DNA from: an uncultured Allofournierella sp.
GTDB lineage: Bacteria > Bacillota > Clostridia > Oscillospirales > Ruminococcaceae
Direction: 5' to 3'
Assembly (NCBI GenBank): GCA_944382705.1
Contig: CALWNE010000053.1
Coordinates: 1-64,000 of the forward strand
Length of the DNA: 64,000 bases
The notes under the pieces are model-generated. The model searched no databases. It saw nothing but the letters and a program-made list of their open reading frames with translations, and was not told the origin of the DNA. The translations under genes and the position numbers were made by a program. Below are positions 1 to 7,214 of this stretch, one piece after another. Positions within the stretch are counted from its first letter, which is position 1, and the number at the start of each line of letters is the position of its first letter.

Positions 1-120
1 AAGCGTTCTTGCGCCCGCAGCGGTGTGCTTGCCGAGGTTCGCAAGCGTGAAGCTTACGAGAAGCCCTCTGTGCGCCGCAAGAAGAAGTCCGAAGCTGCCC
101 GCAAGCGCAAGTTTAAGTAA
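1..120 (+). CDS. rpsU: 30S ribosomal protein S21, C-terminal part
   Basis: The window opens inside this gene; only the last 39 codons and the TAA are present. The visible tail is strongly basic (runs such as VRRKKKSEAARKRKFK) and contains KREAYEKPSVRRKKK, the hallmark C-terminus of S21, a small subunit protein that helps initiation near the anti-Shine-Dalgarno end of 16S rRNA. A perfect hairpin terminator follows 43 bases downstream, so rpsU ends its transcription unit here. Confidence 0.93.
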   Translation, partial: KRSCARSGVLAEVRKREAYEKPSVRRKKKSEAARKRKFK

Positions 121-163
121 TTGCGGTGGCCGGAACAAAGGCTAACAATGCGTGCAAACGCCC

Positions 164-199
164 GAGCAGGCCCATCAGTTGGGCCTGCTCATTTTTTTA
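164..199 (+). terminator. Rho-independent terminator of rpsU
   Basis: An 11-bp perfect stem (164-174 with 180-190, arm GAGCAGGCCCA) with a 5-base loop is followed by a run of seven T within 191-199. Confidence 0.93.
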
Positions 200-275
200 T
201 TGTTTTTTGTTTATGCTGCCTTACTCAATCGGGGGCAGTGTACCGTTTACTTTACAAAAGGAGGCGAAGGCCAGT

Positions 276-779
276 ATGTTCATTACACCCTGCTACCTGT
301 TTCGGGATGCGTCCCGCATTACGCCGGAATTTTTGCGCAGCCAAGGCATTACCGCCCTGCTGTTGGATGTGGATAATACCCTGACAGCCCACGGCAGCCA
401 GGAGCTGCCCGGCCACATCCGCAGCTGGCTGGCCCAGATGCAGCAGGCGGGCATTCAGCTGGCCATTGCCAGCAACAACACCCAGCACCGGGTGGAGCCC
501 TTCGCCCAAAAGCTGGGGCTGCCCTATCAGGCCATGTGCTGCAAGCCCCTGCCCTGGGGCCTTGCAAAGGCCAGCAAACAGCTGGGGGTAAGCCGCAGCC
601 AGCTGGCCATTGTGGGCGACCAGCTGTTCACCGATCGTCTGGCAGCTGCGCTGTATGGCATCCGTGCTTTGGTGGTGCTGCCCATGACCGAGGATACCCA
701 CAAGGGCATTCGGTTCAAGCGCAAGCTGGAACAGCCTTTTTTGAATCGCTACTACCGTAAAGGAGGAAAACTGCTGTGA
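276..779 (+). CDS. yqeG: YqeG-family HAD phosphatase (IIIA type)
   Basis: Predicted 167-residue HAD-superfamily phosphatase. Motif I is DVDNTL near residue 35 (nucleophile Asp and the second Asp), a SNN triplet follows as motif II, and VGDQLFTD near residue 113 carries the motif III acidic pair. The length fits YqeG proteins (about 170 residues). I chose ATG 276 because AAAGGAGG lies at 256-263 and the homologous N-terminus (MFITPCYLF) begins here; the frame is open back to 126 but nothing there looks coding. The stop overlaps the GTG start of the nfo gene by four bases, so the two are translationally coupled. The physiological substrate of the family is not settled. Confidence 0.88.
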   Translation: MFITPCYLFRDASRITPEFLRSQGITALLLDVDNTLTAHGSQELPGHIRSWLAQMQQAGIQLAIASNNTQHRVEPFAQKLGLPYQAMCCKPLPWGLAKASKQLGVSRSQLAIVGDQLFTDRLAAALYGIRALVVLPMTEDTHKGIRFKRKLEQPFLNRYYRKGGKLL

Positions 780-1627
780 GCATCCTGTTTGGTACCGCTG
801 GTACCAGTGAAAGCTTTCAGGCTATGGGCTACAAAAACAGCCAGCAGGTGCCTGCCTACACCCGCCGCATGGGGCTGGATGCCTTTGAATACCAGTGCGG
901 CCGGGGTGTGCGCCTGAAGGAAGATTTGGCTCAAAAAATTGCAGCCCAGGCGGCAATCCACAACATCCGGTTCAGCCTTCATGCGCCGTATTACATCTCC
1001 ATGAGCAGCATGGAGGAGGAAAAACGCCTCAACAGCATCACCTATATTTTGCAAAGCGCCCAGGCCATCCGTGCACTGGGGGGCAACCGGGTGATTTTTC
1101 ACTCCGGCAGCTGCGGCAAGCAGAGCAGGCAAGCCGCCCTGGAAAAAGCCCTGGACACCATGCACCGCATGGTGGAAGCGGTGGACCAGGCAGGTTTTTC
1201 GGATGTGGTTCTCTGCCCCGAAACCATGGGCAAGGTAGGCCAGCTGGGCACCTTGGAGGAGGTTCTGGCCCTGTGTAAGGTGGACCCCCGCATTACTCCC
1301 TGCATCGATTTTGGGCACCTGAACGCAAGAGACCAGGGCAGCATTAAAACCAAGCAGGACTACGCCGCTATTCTGGATCGAATGGGGGAGGTGCTGGGGG
1401 ATGAACGGGCCCGCTGCTTCCATGTGCATTTCAGCAAAATTGAGTACACCACCGGCGGAGAAAAGCAGCACCTTACCTTTGCGGATACGGTGTATGGCCC
1501 GGAGTTTGAGCCGCTGATGGAGCTGTGCTATGAGCGCAATCTGTGCCCCACCATCATCTGCGAATCTGCCGGTACCCAGGCGGAGGATGCGGCAGCCATG
1601 AAGGCTTATTTTGAGAGCCTGGGCTAA
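776..1627 (+). CDS. nfo: Deoxyribonuclease IV (AP endonuclease family 2)
   Basis: 283-residue TIM-barrel metal-dependent endonuclease that would cleave 5' of abasic sites in base-excision repair. Zinc-ligand motifs occur in family order: FSLHAPYY, VIFHSG, LCPETMGK, CIDFGHLNAR, CFHVHFSK and ICESAG. Full length for Nfo (about 280). The start is GTG 776, overlapping the yqeG stop (GTGA), with AAAGGAGG at 761-768. Neighbours give no further clue. Confident assignment at family level. Confidence 0.93.
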   Translation: MSILFGTAGTSESFQAMGYKNSQQVPAYTRRMGLDAFEYQCGRGVRLKEDLAQKIAAQAAIHNIRFSLHAPYYISMSSMEEEKRLNSITYILQSAQAIRALGGNRVIFHSGSCGKQSRQAALEKALDTMHRMVEAVDQAGFSDVVLCPETMGKVGQLGTLEEVLALCKVDPRITPCIDFGHLNARDQGSIKTKQDYAAILDRMGEVLGDERARCFHVHFSKIEYTTGGEKQHLTFADTVYGPEFEPLMELCYERNLCPTIICESAGTQAEDAAAMKAYFESLG

Positions 1628-1707
1628 GCCGGTAAGCCGAAAAGGCCCTTTTGGGGCTTAATTTCGCAAATACCCGGTTCCCCAAGGGGTAATCCCACGA
1701 AAAGGGC

Positions 1708-1736
1708 TTGAAAAATGCCCGTTTGTGGGGTAAAAT
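1708..1736 (+). promoter_or_regulatory. Probable sigma-A promoter of efp
   Basis: A -35 TTGAAA (1708-1713) and -10 TAAAAT (1731-1736) are separated by 17 bases, giving an efp leader of about 105 bases. Confidence 0.6.
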
Positions 1737-1756
1737 ATCATTGGATATGTCAACGG

Positions 1757-1785
1757 TGCCAGACACCTGCGAGAGTACTCTGGCA
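1757..1785 (+). repeat. Inverted repeat in the efp leader
   Basis: TGCCAGA (1757-1763) is complementary to TCTGGCA (1779-1785) around a 15-base loop. No T-run follows, so it is not a terminator. It lies between the efp promoter and start codon and could be a leader hairpin; role unknown. Confidence 0.4.
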
Positions 1786-1847
1786 GGATAAGGCCGCGGC
1801 GCTGATGAGGAAGAAGCAATTTTAAATAAGTAAATGGAGGATCATTT

Positions 1848-2405
1848 ATGATTTCTGCTGGCGATTTTCGCAATGGCGTAACTTTTGAGGAAAACGGCAA
1901 CGTGCTGCAGGTTGTAGAGTTCCAGCATGTAAAGCCTGGCAAGGGTGCTGCTTTCGTGCGTACCAAAACCAAGAATGTAATCACCGGTGCTGTAACCGAA
2001 AAGAGCTACAACCCCAGCGATAAATTCCCCACTGCTTTCATCGAGCGTCGTGAGATGCAGTACCTGTACGAGGATGGTGGCCTGTACTACTTTATGGACA
2101 CCGAGACCTTTGAGCAGACCCCGCTGAACGAGAGCGATCTGTCCGATTCCTTCAAGTTCGTGAAGGAAAACGAGATGGTTAAGATTCTGAGCTACAAGGG
2201 CAATGTGTTTGGCCTGGAAGCTCCCAACTTTGTAGTGCTGCAGGTTACCGAGACCGAGCCCGGTTTCAAGGGTAACACCGCTACCAACACCCTGAAGCCC
2301 GCTAAGCTGGAGACCGGCGCTGAAATTCGTGTACCCCTGTTCATCAACGAGGGCGACATGATCCGTGTGGACACCCGTACCGGCGAGTACATGGAGCGCG
2401 CTTAA
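1848..2405 (+). CDS. efp: Translation elongation factor P
   Basis: 185 residues, the normal EF-P length. EF-P binds between the ribosomal P and E sites and rescues ribosomes stalled on polyproline. The N-terminal KOW-like domain contains the exposed loop VKPGKGAAF, whose lysine (K32) is at the position that is modified or contacts the peptidyl-tRNA acceptor end. Two OB domains follow; the C-terminal signature VDTRTGEYMERA is intact. The start has a GGAGG site at 1835-1839. The gene has its own promoter upstream and a terminator downstream, so it is probably monocistronic. Confidence 0.97.
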   Translation: MISAGDFRNGVTFEENGNVLQVVEFQHVKPGKGAAFVRTKTKNVITGAVTEKSYNPSDKFPTAFIERREMQYLYEDGGLYYFMDTETFEQTPLNESDLSDSFKFVKENEMVKILSYKGNVFGLEAPNFVVLQVTETEPGFKGNTATNTLKPAKLETGAEIRVPLFINEGDMIRVDTRTGEYMERA

Positions 2406-2437
2406 TCGGCCCGCTTGGCATGAACTGTATTGTGATT

Positions 2438-2470
2438 GGGGCGGCGGCTATGCCGCCGCTCCATTTTTTT
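2438..2470 (+). terminator. Terminator of efp
   Basis: GCGGCGGC (2441-2448) pairs with GCCGCCGC (2452-2459), extended by flanking G-C and G-T pairs, followed by seven T (2464-2470). Confidence 0.9.
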
Positions 2471-2590
2471 ATGTAAGCCAAAACGCTGCAAGGCGTTTTT
2501 ATAAACAGAACAAAAGGCGGCTGATGTGGGGCATTTTGCCCTGTACAAAACCTGCCGGTTCTCTGGATTTCTTTTAAGGAGGAACGAACA

Positions 2591-3091
2591 ATGGAACTGA
2601 AAGAGCGTGCTGCATACCTGAAGGGCTTGATGGAAGGCCTGGAAATCGAACATTCCAGCAAGGAGGGCAAGGTTCTGAAGGCCATGTATGACCTGGTAGC
2701 CCAGCTGTGCGAAACCGTAACCGAGCTGGATGCAGATATGGACCAGGTATACGATGAACTGGACGCCATGGACGAGGACATGGATGAGCTGGAAGACCTC
2801 CTGTTTGGCGAGGATGAGGAGGACGAAGACGAGGACGAGAGCGACGCAGAGGAAGAAGACGACTGCTGCTGCGACGACGAGGACTGCTGCTGTGAGGAAG
2901 AGGATTGCTCCATTGATTACGAGCTCACCTGCCCTAACTGCGGCGCTGTAACCGTGGTGGATGAGGATACCCTGCTGAACGAGCAGGTATGCTGCGGCAA
3001 CTGCGGTGCTGAGTTTGAAATCGAGTTCGGTGAGTGCGACTGCGGCGACGAGTGCGACTGCGAGGACTGCGCCGAAGAAGTGGAAGAATAA
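2591..3091 (+). CDS. Acidic zinc-ribbon protein with CD1247-type N-terminal domain
   Basis: 166 residues in three parts. Residues 1-75 are a predicted helical region (MELKERAAYLKGLMEGL start, EIEHSSKEGKVLKAMYDLV, then a long acidic helix) that matches the CD1247 N-terminal domain found across clostridia. Residues about 72-112 are almost only Asp, Glu and Cys. The end is a zinc ribbon with CPNCG and CGNCG pairs, then another Cys/Asp/Glu tail. The function of the family is unknown; the ribbon suggests metal binding and the charge suggests a partner-binding role. AAGGAGG at 2576-2582 supports the start. A strong terminator follows, so it is monocistronic. Confidence 0.75.
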   Translation: MELKERAAYLKGLMEGLEIEHSSKEGKVLKAMYDLVAQLCETVTELDADMDQVYDELDAMDEDMDELEDLLFGEDEEDEDEDESDAEEEDDCCCDDEDCCCEEEDCSIDYELTCPNCGAVTVVDEDTLLNEQVCCGNCGAEFEIEFGECDCGDECDCEDCAEEVEE

Positions 3092-3106
3092 TTCTGTAAG
3101 GTTTGC

Positions 3107-3144
3107 AAAGCCGCCAAGGGCCAAACGCTTTTGGCGGCTTTTTT
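3107..3144 (+). terminator. Terminator of the CD1247-type gene
   Basis: An 11-bp stem, AAAGCCGCCAA (3107-3117) with TTGGCGGCTTT (3131-3141), runs into six T. Confidence 0.92.
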
Positions 3145-3189
3145 GCAGGGGTTTAATTTAGTAAGATATTGCACTAAAAGGAGCAAAAC

Positions 3190-4131
3190 ATGAAACGGAA
3201 GGTTGCGATTGTTGGCGCAGGCCATGTGGGCTCTCATGTGGCCAGTGCTTTGATGCTGGGGGACATCTGCGAGGAAATTGTGCTGCTGGATACCGATGCA
3301 GGAAAAGCCGAATGCCATGCACAGGATTTGCAGGACGCAGCCTGCTATGCAGGCAAAAATACCCGGGTATATGCCGGCAGTTACCAGGACATTGGGGATG
3401 CACAGGTGTGCGTGCTGGCCTACTGCGGCGCCATTTTTGAGGAAAATCGGCTGGAAGAACTGGAAGTGGCCTTGGATATAGCGGATGAAATTTTGCCCCA
3501 GCTTAAAGCCAGTGGCTTTGCCGGTGTGCTGGTGGGCATTACCAACCCCTGTGACCTGGTGGCTCAGTACTTTGCCCGCAAAACTGGGCTTCCCACAGTG
3601 GGTACCGGAACGGCCCTGGATTCCGCCCGTTTTCGGGTGCGGTTGGCCCAGCAGCTGGCTGTTCAGCCTGCCAGCGTGGAGGGGTTTTGCCTGGGTGAAC
3701 ATGGAGACAGCCAGGTACCCATCTTTTCGCAGGTGCGCATCGGTGGCCTGAGCCTGGAACAGCTGGCCCAGCAGCAGCCCCAGCGGGTTAGCGCACTGGA
3801 CCGGCAGCAGGTGGCCAGACAGACCATTGAGGCAGGCTGGCATATCGTAACAGGTAAGGGCTGCACCGAGTTTGGTATTGGCAGTGCAGCCGCAGAGCTG
3901 ATTGGTGCCATCTTTGCAGACTGCGGCCAGGTGATGATGTGCTCCGGCCCCTACCGGCGCAGCCCAAACCACCCGGAAATTTTTACAAGCATTCCCCGCC
4001 AGGTGGGGAGCCAGGGAGCACAGGCGGCCTTTCTGCCGGTGTTGACCCAGGAGGAGCAGGCCCAGTTTGATGCCAGCTGTGCACTGCTGGAGCAGTATGT
4101 ACAGCAGCGGCTGGACCCTCGCTTTGCTTAA
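3190..4131 (+). CDS. Lactate dehydrogenase family NAD-dependent 2-hydroxyacid dehydrogenase
   Basis: 313 residues, length as in L-LDH/MDH. The N-terminus has the Rossmann NAD motif VGAGHVGS and the acidic D in LLDTD that favours NAD. Catalytic elements are present: TNPCD, ALDSARF (the Asp/Arg pair) and GEHGDSQ (catalytic His). The mobile active-site loop is unusual: typical LDH has AGANQKPGETR, here the stretch is CGAIFEENR, about two residues shorter and without the substrate-selecting Gln. That leaves L-lactate as only one possibility; an L-2-hydroxyisocaproate-type or other branched 2-oxoacid substrate is an alternative. AAAAGGAG at 3177-3184 supports the ATG. Single gene, ended by a shared terminator. 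Confidence 0.85.
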   Translation: MKRKVAIVGAGHVGSHVASALMLGDICEEIVLLDTDAGKAECHAQDLQDAACYAGKNTRVYAGSYQDIGDAQVCVLAYCGAIFEENRLEELEVALDIADEILPQLKASGFAGVLVGITNPCDLVAQYFARKTGLPTVGTGTALDSARFRVRLAQQLAVQPASVEGFCLGEHGDSQVPIFSQVRIGGLSLEQLAQQQPQRVSALDRQQVARQTIEAGWHIVTGKGCTEFGIGSAAAELIGAIFADCGQVMMCSGPYRRSPNHPEIFTSIPRQVGSQGAQAAFLPVLTQEEQAQFDASCALLEQYVQQRLDPRFA

Positions 4132-4256
4132 AGCAAAGAAGAATGACACCTGGCACAAAACAAAAGCCGTTTGCTGCGGCATAGGCTGAAACACTGCAAA
4201 ACTGCTGGAGTTATCCTTACAAGAACACTTTGCAGCAGCATGAAGCAAAACAAATA

Positions 4257-4294
4257 AAAACACCACCTTCGCCATGGCGAAGGTGGTGTTTTGT
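4257..4294. terminator. Bidirectional terminator between converging genes
   Basis: A perfect 18-bp inverted repeat (4257-4274 with 4275-4292, centre CCATGG) has A-runs on the left and T-runs on the right, so it serves the + strand dehydrogenase and the - strand gene at 4312. Confidence 0.93.
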
Positions 4295-4311
4295 GCTTGT
4301 TGTTAAAGGGG

Positions 4312-4620
4312 TTATGCCTTTTTGCCAGCAGAAGCAGCCTCTTTCAAGGCGCGCTCCAGCCACATAGAGCCAATCTCCAAAGCGGCAAACAGACCGTTTT
4401 TGCTGCTCTGCTTGATAACACGGTCGGGCAGAGCTTTGGTGGAGTCGGTGCTCAGCAGCATGACATGAACCTTATCGGCTACGGTAACACCCTGTTCTTC
4501 TTTTGTGGTCAGTATCTGCATAAAAACTACAAAGGGGTCAGCCAGGCTGCCAAAGTAAATTTCGTTGTTGCAGCGCACCAAAGGCTTACCTTTATAGGTC
4601 AGTTTCGGGGTAAATGCCAT
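4312..4620 (-). CDS. Conserved hypothetical protein, 102 aa
   Basis: I do not recognise a named family. The product is soluble and mixed alpha/beta by eye: it begins MAFTPKLTYKGKPLVR, contains EIYFGSLADPFVVFM and MLLSTDSTKALPDRVI, and ends in a Lys/Ala-rich tail. The frame is open further upstream, but ATG 4620 has GGAGGG directly upstream (complement of 4630-4635) and is the credible start. A consensus promoter lies upstream, inside the terminator of the DUF2304 gene, and the bidirectional terminator at 4257 ends the unit. Confidence 0.7.
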   Translation of the reverse strand: MAFTPKLTYKGKPLVRCNNEIYFGSLADPFVVFMQILTTKEEQGVTVADKVHVMLLSTDSTKALPDRVIKQSSKNGLFAALEIGSMWLERALKEAASAGKKA

Positions 4621-4751
4621 TCTAGAAACCCTCCATTTCGATGATGTTGGCTCAGCTGCACCACAGGCGAGGCTCCGGGCCTCAGGCAGAGCTGAGCGAG
4701 TGCCATTCCGCACAGTGCGGAACATAAAACTGAATGATTGCTTTACATTTT

Positions 4752-4780
4752 ATTATAACATAAAAAAGAAGTTCTGGCAA
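4752..4780 (-). promoter_or_regulatory. Sigma-A promoter of the 4312-4620 gene
   Basis: On the minus strand, -35 TTGCCA (4780-4775) and -10 TATAAT (4757-4752) have 17-base spacing. The -35 lies within the terminator stem of the upstream gene. Confidence 0.75.
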
Positions 4781-4808
4781 TGTAAACTATTGCCAGAACT
4801 TCTTTTTG
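4764..4808 (-). terminator. Terminator after the DUF2304 gene
   Basis: A 15-bp perfect stem (arm AGAAGTTCTGGCAAT, 4767-4781 with 4789-4803) is bounded by A-runs and T-runs on either side, so it can work in both directions; it ends the minus-strand operon 9402-4831. Confidence 0.9.
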
Positions 4809-4830
4809 TTTCATCGAATAGAAGCAGGGC

Positions 4831-5268
4831 TTAAAAGTCCTGTTCTTTTGTGGGCACTCGCTGTACCCCACAGCTGGAACCATTGGGCTGGCGGGTAGCT
4901 TGTTTGGCCCGTTCTGCCTTTTCTTCGTCCAGTGCCACACGCTGGGTTAAATCCCGCAGGGTGCTGTCCAGCCGGCTTACCCGCATGGACAAAAAGAACA
5001 GCTTTGTGAGCAGCAGAAAGATAATGGAAAGATACACCACATTGATTTCGCTTACAAAGCCAAAGCGCTTTGCAACAAGGGTGGTAAACTCCGGAAACAG
5101 GCTTAAAAGCAGCAAAAAAACCGAAAAAAACAGCCAAAAAATGGAGTCTTCAATCTGAACTTTTGCTTGCCGCACCCGGCGCAGTACAAACAGCAAGGTT
5201 AAAAAACTGCCCAAAACCAGCAGCAGGCGAATGGGGCCGGAAAGCAAAGAGGGCACAAACAATACCAT
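4831..5268 (-). CDS. DUF2304 membrane protein
   Basis: 145 residues with three hydrophobic segments (residues about 5-28, 42-62 and 78-95) and a charged C-terminal coiled-coil-like tail containing RLDSTLRDLTQRV. This arrangement and length match DUF2304 proteins, which usually sit beside a GT2 transferase in polysaccharide loci, as here (5-base gap from the GT2 stop). Family knowledge suggests a membrane partner of a polyprenyl-phosphate sugar transferase, but that role is inferred. GAGGG precedes the ATG. Last gene of the 9402-4831 operon. Confidence 0.82.
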   Translation of the reverse strand: MVLFVPSLLSGPIRLLLVLGSFLTLLFVLRRVRQAKVQIEDSIFWLFFSVFLLLLSLFPEFTTLVAKRFGFVSEINVVYLSIIFLLLTKLFFLSMRVSRLDSTLRDLTQRVALDEEKAERAKQATRQPNGSSCGVQRVPTKEQDF

Positions 5269-5273
5269 ATCCC

Positions 5274-5993
5274 TCAGAATCTCCTTTCAGGATAAAAAGT
5301 CACAGGTTCCCGTTTGCGGAACCACTGAATCAGCAGGATGGAAAAACCCATCTTGAGCATATACTGCATGGAGCGGGCAAAGTTCAGGTAGCTGGAGCCG
5401 GCGGTGCGCTCCTCCATTTTTACCTGAAGCTCCTGCACCACAGCGCCGTTTTTAATCAGGTAGCTGATGGTATCCGGTTCCGGTGCATAGTTCAGATTCA
5501 TGGCAAATTCATCCACCATGCGGCGGTTGAACATCCGCATACCACTGGTAGGGTCGCAGATTTTTTGGCCGGTGGTCAGCCGGATTGCCCAGCTGATGAG
5601 ATAGCTGCCCAGCATACGCAAATTTTTGGGCTTTTTTACCTGCACAAAGCGGCTGCCAATCACAATATCTGCCCCTTGCTCCAAAAGCTGCAGCATGGGG
5701 TCGATGTATTGGGGCAGGTGCTGGCCGTCTGCATCAAATTGCAGCACGCAGTCATACCCGTTTTCGGCAGCGTAGCGCACACCGGTTTGAAACGCACCGG
5801 CAAGGCCCAGGTTTACAGGCAGGTCAATCAGCCGAAATCCATGGGCACGGCACAAAGCAGCGGTACGGTCACGGCTGCCGTCATTCACCACCACATAGTC
5901 GTGCTGAGGGCAGCACCGGCGCAGGTTGTTGATCACCTGCACAATGTTGCCTTCTTCGTTGTAGGCGGGTATGACGATGAGTAGTTTCAGCAT
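5274..5993 (-). CDS. Glycosyltransferase family 2, DPM1/polyprenyl-phosphate type
   Basis: 239-residue GT-A enzyme. The N-terminus reads VIPAYNEEGN; VVNDGSRDRT is the nucleotide-binding strand, and FDADGQHLP supplies the metal-binding DxD. GSRFV and DPTSGMRMFN resemble dolichol- or undecaprenyl-phosphate sugar synthases. It lacks C-terminal membrane helices, which the adjacent DUF2304 protein may provide. The start is ATG 5993, with AAGGAAG about 7 bases upstream, rather than an upstream in-frame codon. It is probably translated with the GT4 gene upstream (gap 16 bases). Confidence 0.87.
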   Translation of the reverse strand: MLKLLIVIPAYNEEGNIVQVINNLRRCCPQHDYVVVNDGSRDRTAALCRAHGFRLIDLPVNLGLAGAFQTGVRYAAENGYDCVLQFDADGQHLPQYIDPMLQLLEQGADIVIGSRFVQVKKPKNLRMLGSYLISWAIRLTTGQKICDPTSGMRMFNRRMVDEFAMNLNYAPEPDTISYLIKNGAVVQELQVKMEERTAGSSYLNFARSMQYMLKMGFSILLIQWFRKREPVTFYPERRF

Positions 5994-6009
5994 AATGTGT
6001 TGCTTCCTT

Positions 6010-7158
6010 TTAAGCTTGTTGTTCTGCCAGGGCCAGCAGGGCATCAGCCACTGTGTCCCAGGTGAAATGATGTTCCAGGCGGGTCAAGGTGTTTTGGCTG
6101 GCCCTGGTGCGCCAGGCGTCGTCGTTCAGGCAGCGGCACAGCGCATCGGCCCAAAGGGTAGGGTCGGGGCTGTCCAGCTGCAAACCGTAATCCTCGCTGG
6201 GCAGAAGTTCGTCACTTCCGCCGGTGCGGGTGGTCACAATGGGGCACCCACAGGCTGCAGCCTCCAAAAAAGTGGTGGGAAAGCCCTCGGCATAATAGGT
6301 GGGCAGGCAGTACAAATCCGCCTGGCTCAGCAGTTGCAGCACCTGGTTGTGAGGTACAGCACCCAGGCAGTAAACCCTGGGCAGCTGCTGGACAATCAAC
6401 TGTTCCCGCAAGGGGCCATCCCCTGCAATCAGCAGCACACAGTTGTGCAGCTGGGCTTTTACAAAAGCCTGGGCCAGCTCCTCCACACCTTTTTCCGCAA
6501 TCATCCGGCCTACAAATACAACCAGGCGACAGCGGACAGGCAGCCCCAAGCGAGCCCGCCAATCCACTGCGTTTGGATCCCTTGCAATGCGCTGTATCGC
6601 CTGAGGATCTACAGCGTTGTAGAGCGTGCCCGCTGGCTGGATGCCAAAATGGGTGAGCCAGCGGCATACCCCCTGGCTCACTCCATAAAATTGGGGCTTG
6701 CAGAGCCGCAAAAAGGCAGCGGCCAGATGTTCGTAACAGGCTCCGGCGGCGTTTAACAGGGCACTACCCATGGGCAGGTGACCGGTGGAATGGTCCACAA
6801 CAATGGTGGAAATGCCCCTCAAGCGGCCCTGGGCCGCTGCGTAAAGGCTAAGGGGATAAAACCGGGTGTTGACCACCAGCAGGTCAGGCTTTGCATCCCA
6901 CAGGGGCTGTAAAATGCGGCCCAGGGCTGGGCCTGGCTTTAGTACGGGGAAACGCCCCTTCATCAAAAGCCAGGAGGGCACCCGCAGAATTTTTACCCCA
7001 TGGGGGTCGGTTTCCTGCACCGGCAGCCCCGGCAGCTGGCTGGTTACCACAAAAGCACGGTGCCCCCGGGCTGCCACCTGGCGGGCCAGATTGCAGGTGT
7101 AACGCTCCACACCGCCCACCGTGGGCAGGTATTGGGCAGCAAAAAAACAGATGGTCAA
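6010..7158 (-). CDS. Glycosyltransferase family 4 (GT-B fold)
   Basis: About 382 residues. The acceptor-domain N-terminus is FFAAQYLPTVGGVERY (glycine-rich loop). The donor domain has VVFVGRMIAEKGVEEL and the EX7E-type motif EGFPTTFLEAAACG, typical of retaining GT4 enzymes that use nucleotide sugars. The start is uncertain: the frame opens at TTG 7206 without a ribosome site, whereas AAAGGAGCGG sits just before TTG 7161 and TTG 7158, so I place it at 7158. Donor and acceptor cannot be read from sequence. Confidence 0.85.
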   Translation of the reverse strand: MTICFFAAQYLPTVGGVERYTCNLARQVAARGHRAFVVTSQLPGLPVQETDPHGVKILRVPSWLLMKGRFPVLKPGPALGRILQPLWDAKPDLLVVNTRFYPLSLYAAAQGRLRGISTIVVDHSTGHLPMGSALLNAAGACYEHLAAAFLRLCKPQFYGVSQGVCRWLTHFGIQPAGTLYNAVDPQAIQRIARDPNAVDWRARLGLPVRCRLVVFVGRMIAEKGVEELAQAFVKAQLHNCVLLIAGDGPLREQLIVQQLPRVYCLGAVPHNQVLQLLSQADLYCLPTYYAEGFPTTFLEAAACGCPIVTTRTGGSDELLPSEDYGLQLDSPDPTLWADALCRCLNDDAWRTRASQNTLTRLEHHFTWDTVADALLALAEQQA

Positions 7159-7214
7159 CAAAACCGCTCCTTTGCGATGCTTTGGCTCGCAAACACAGGC
7201 AGCCAAAGCGCAAC

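Noticed and set aside
126..275. Longer N-terminus for the YqeG-type protein
   Set aside because: The extension would cover the rpsU terminator; ATG 276 has a strong ribosome site and the family N-terminus.
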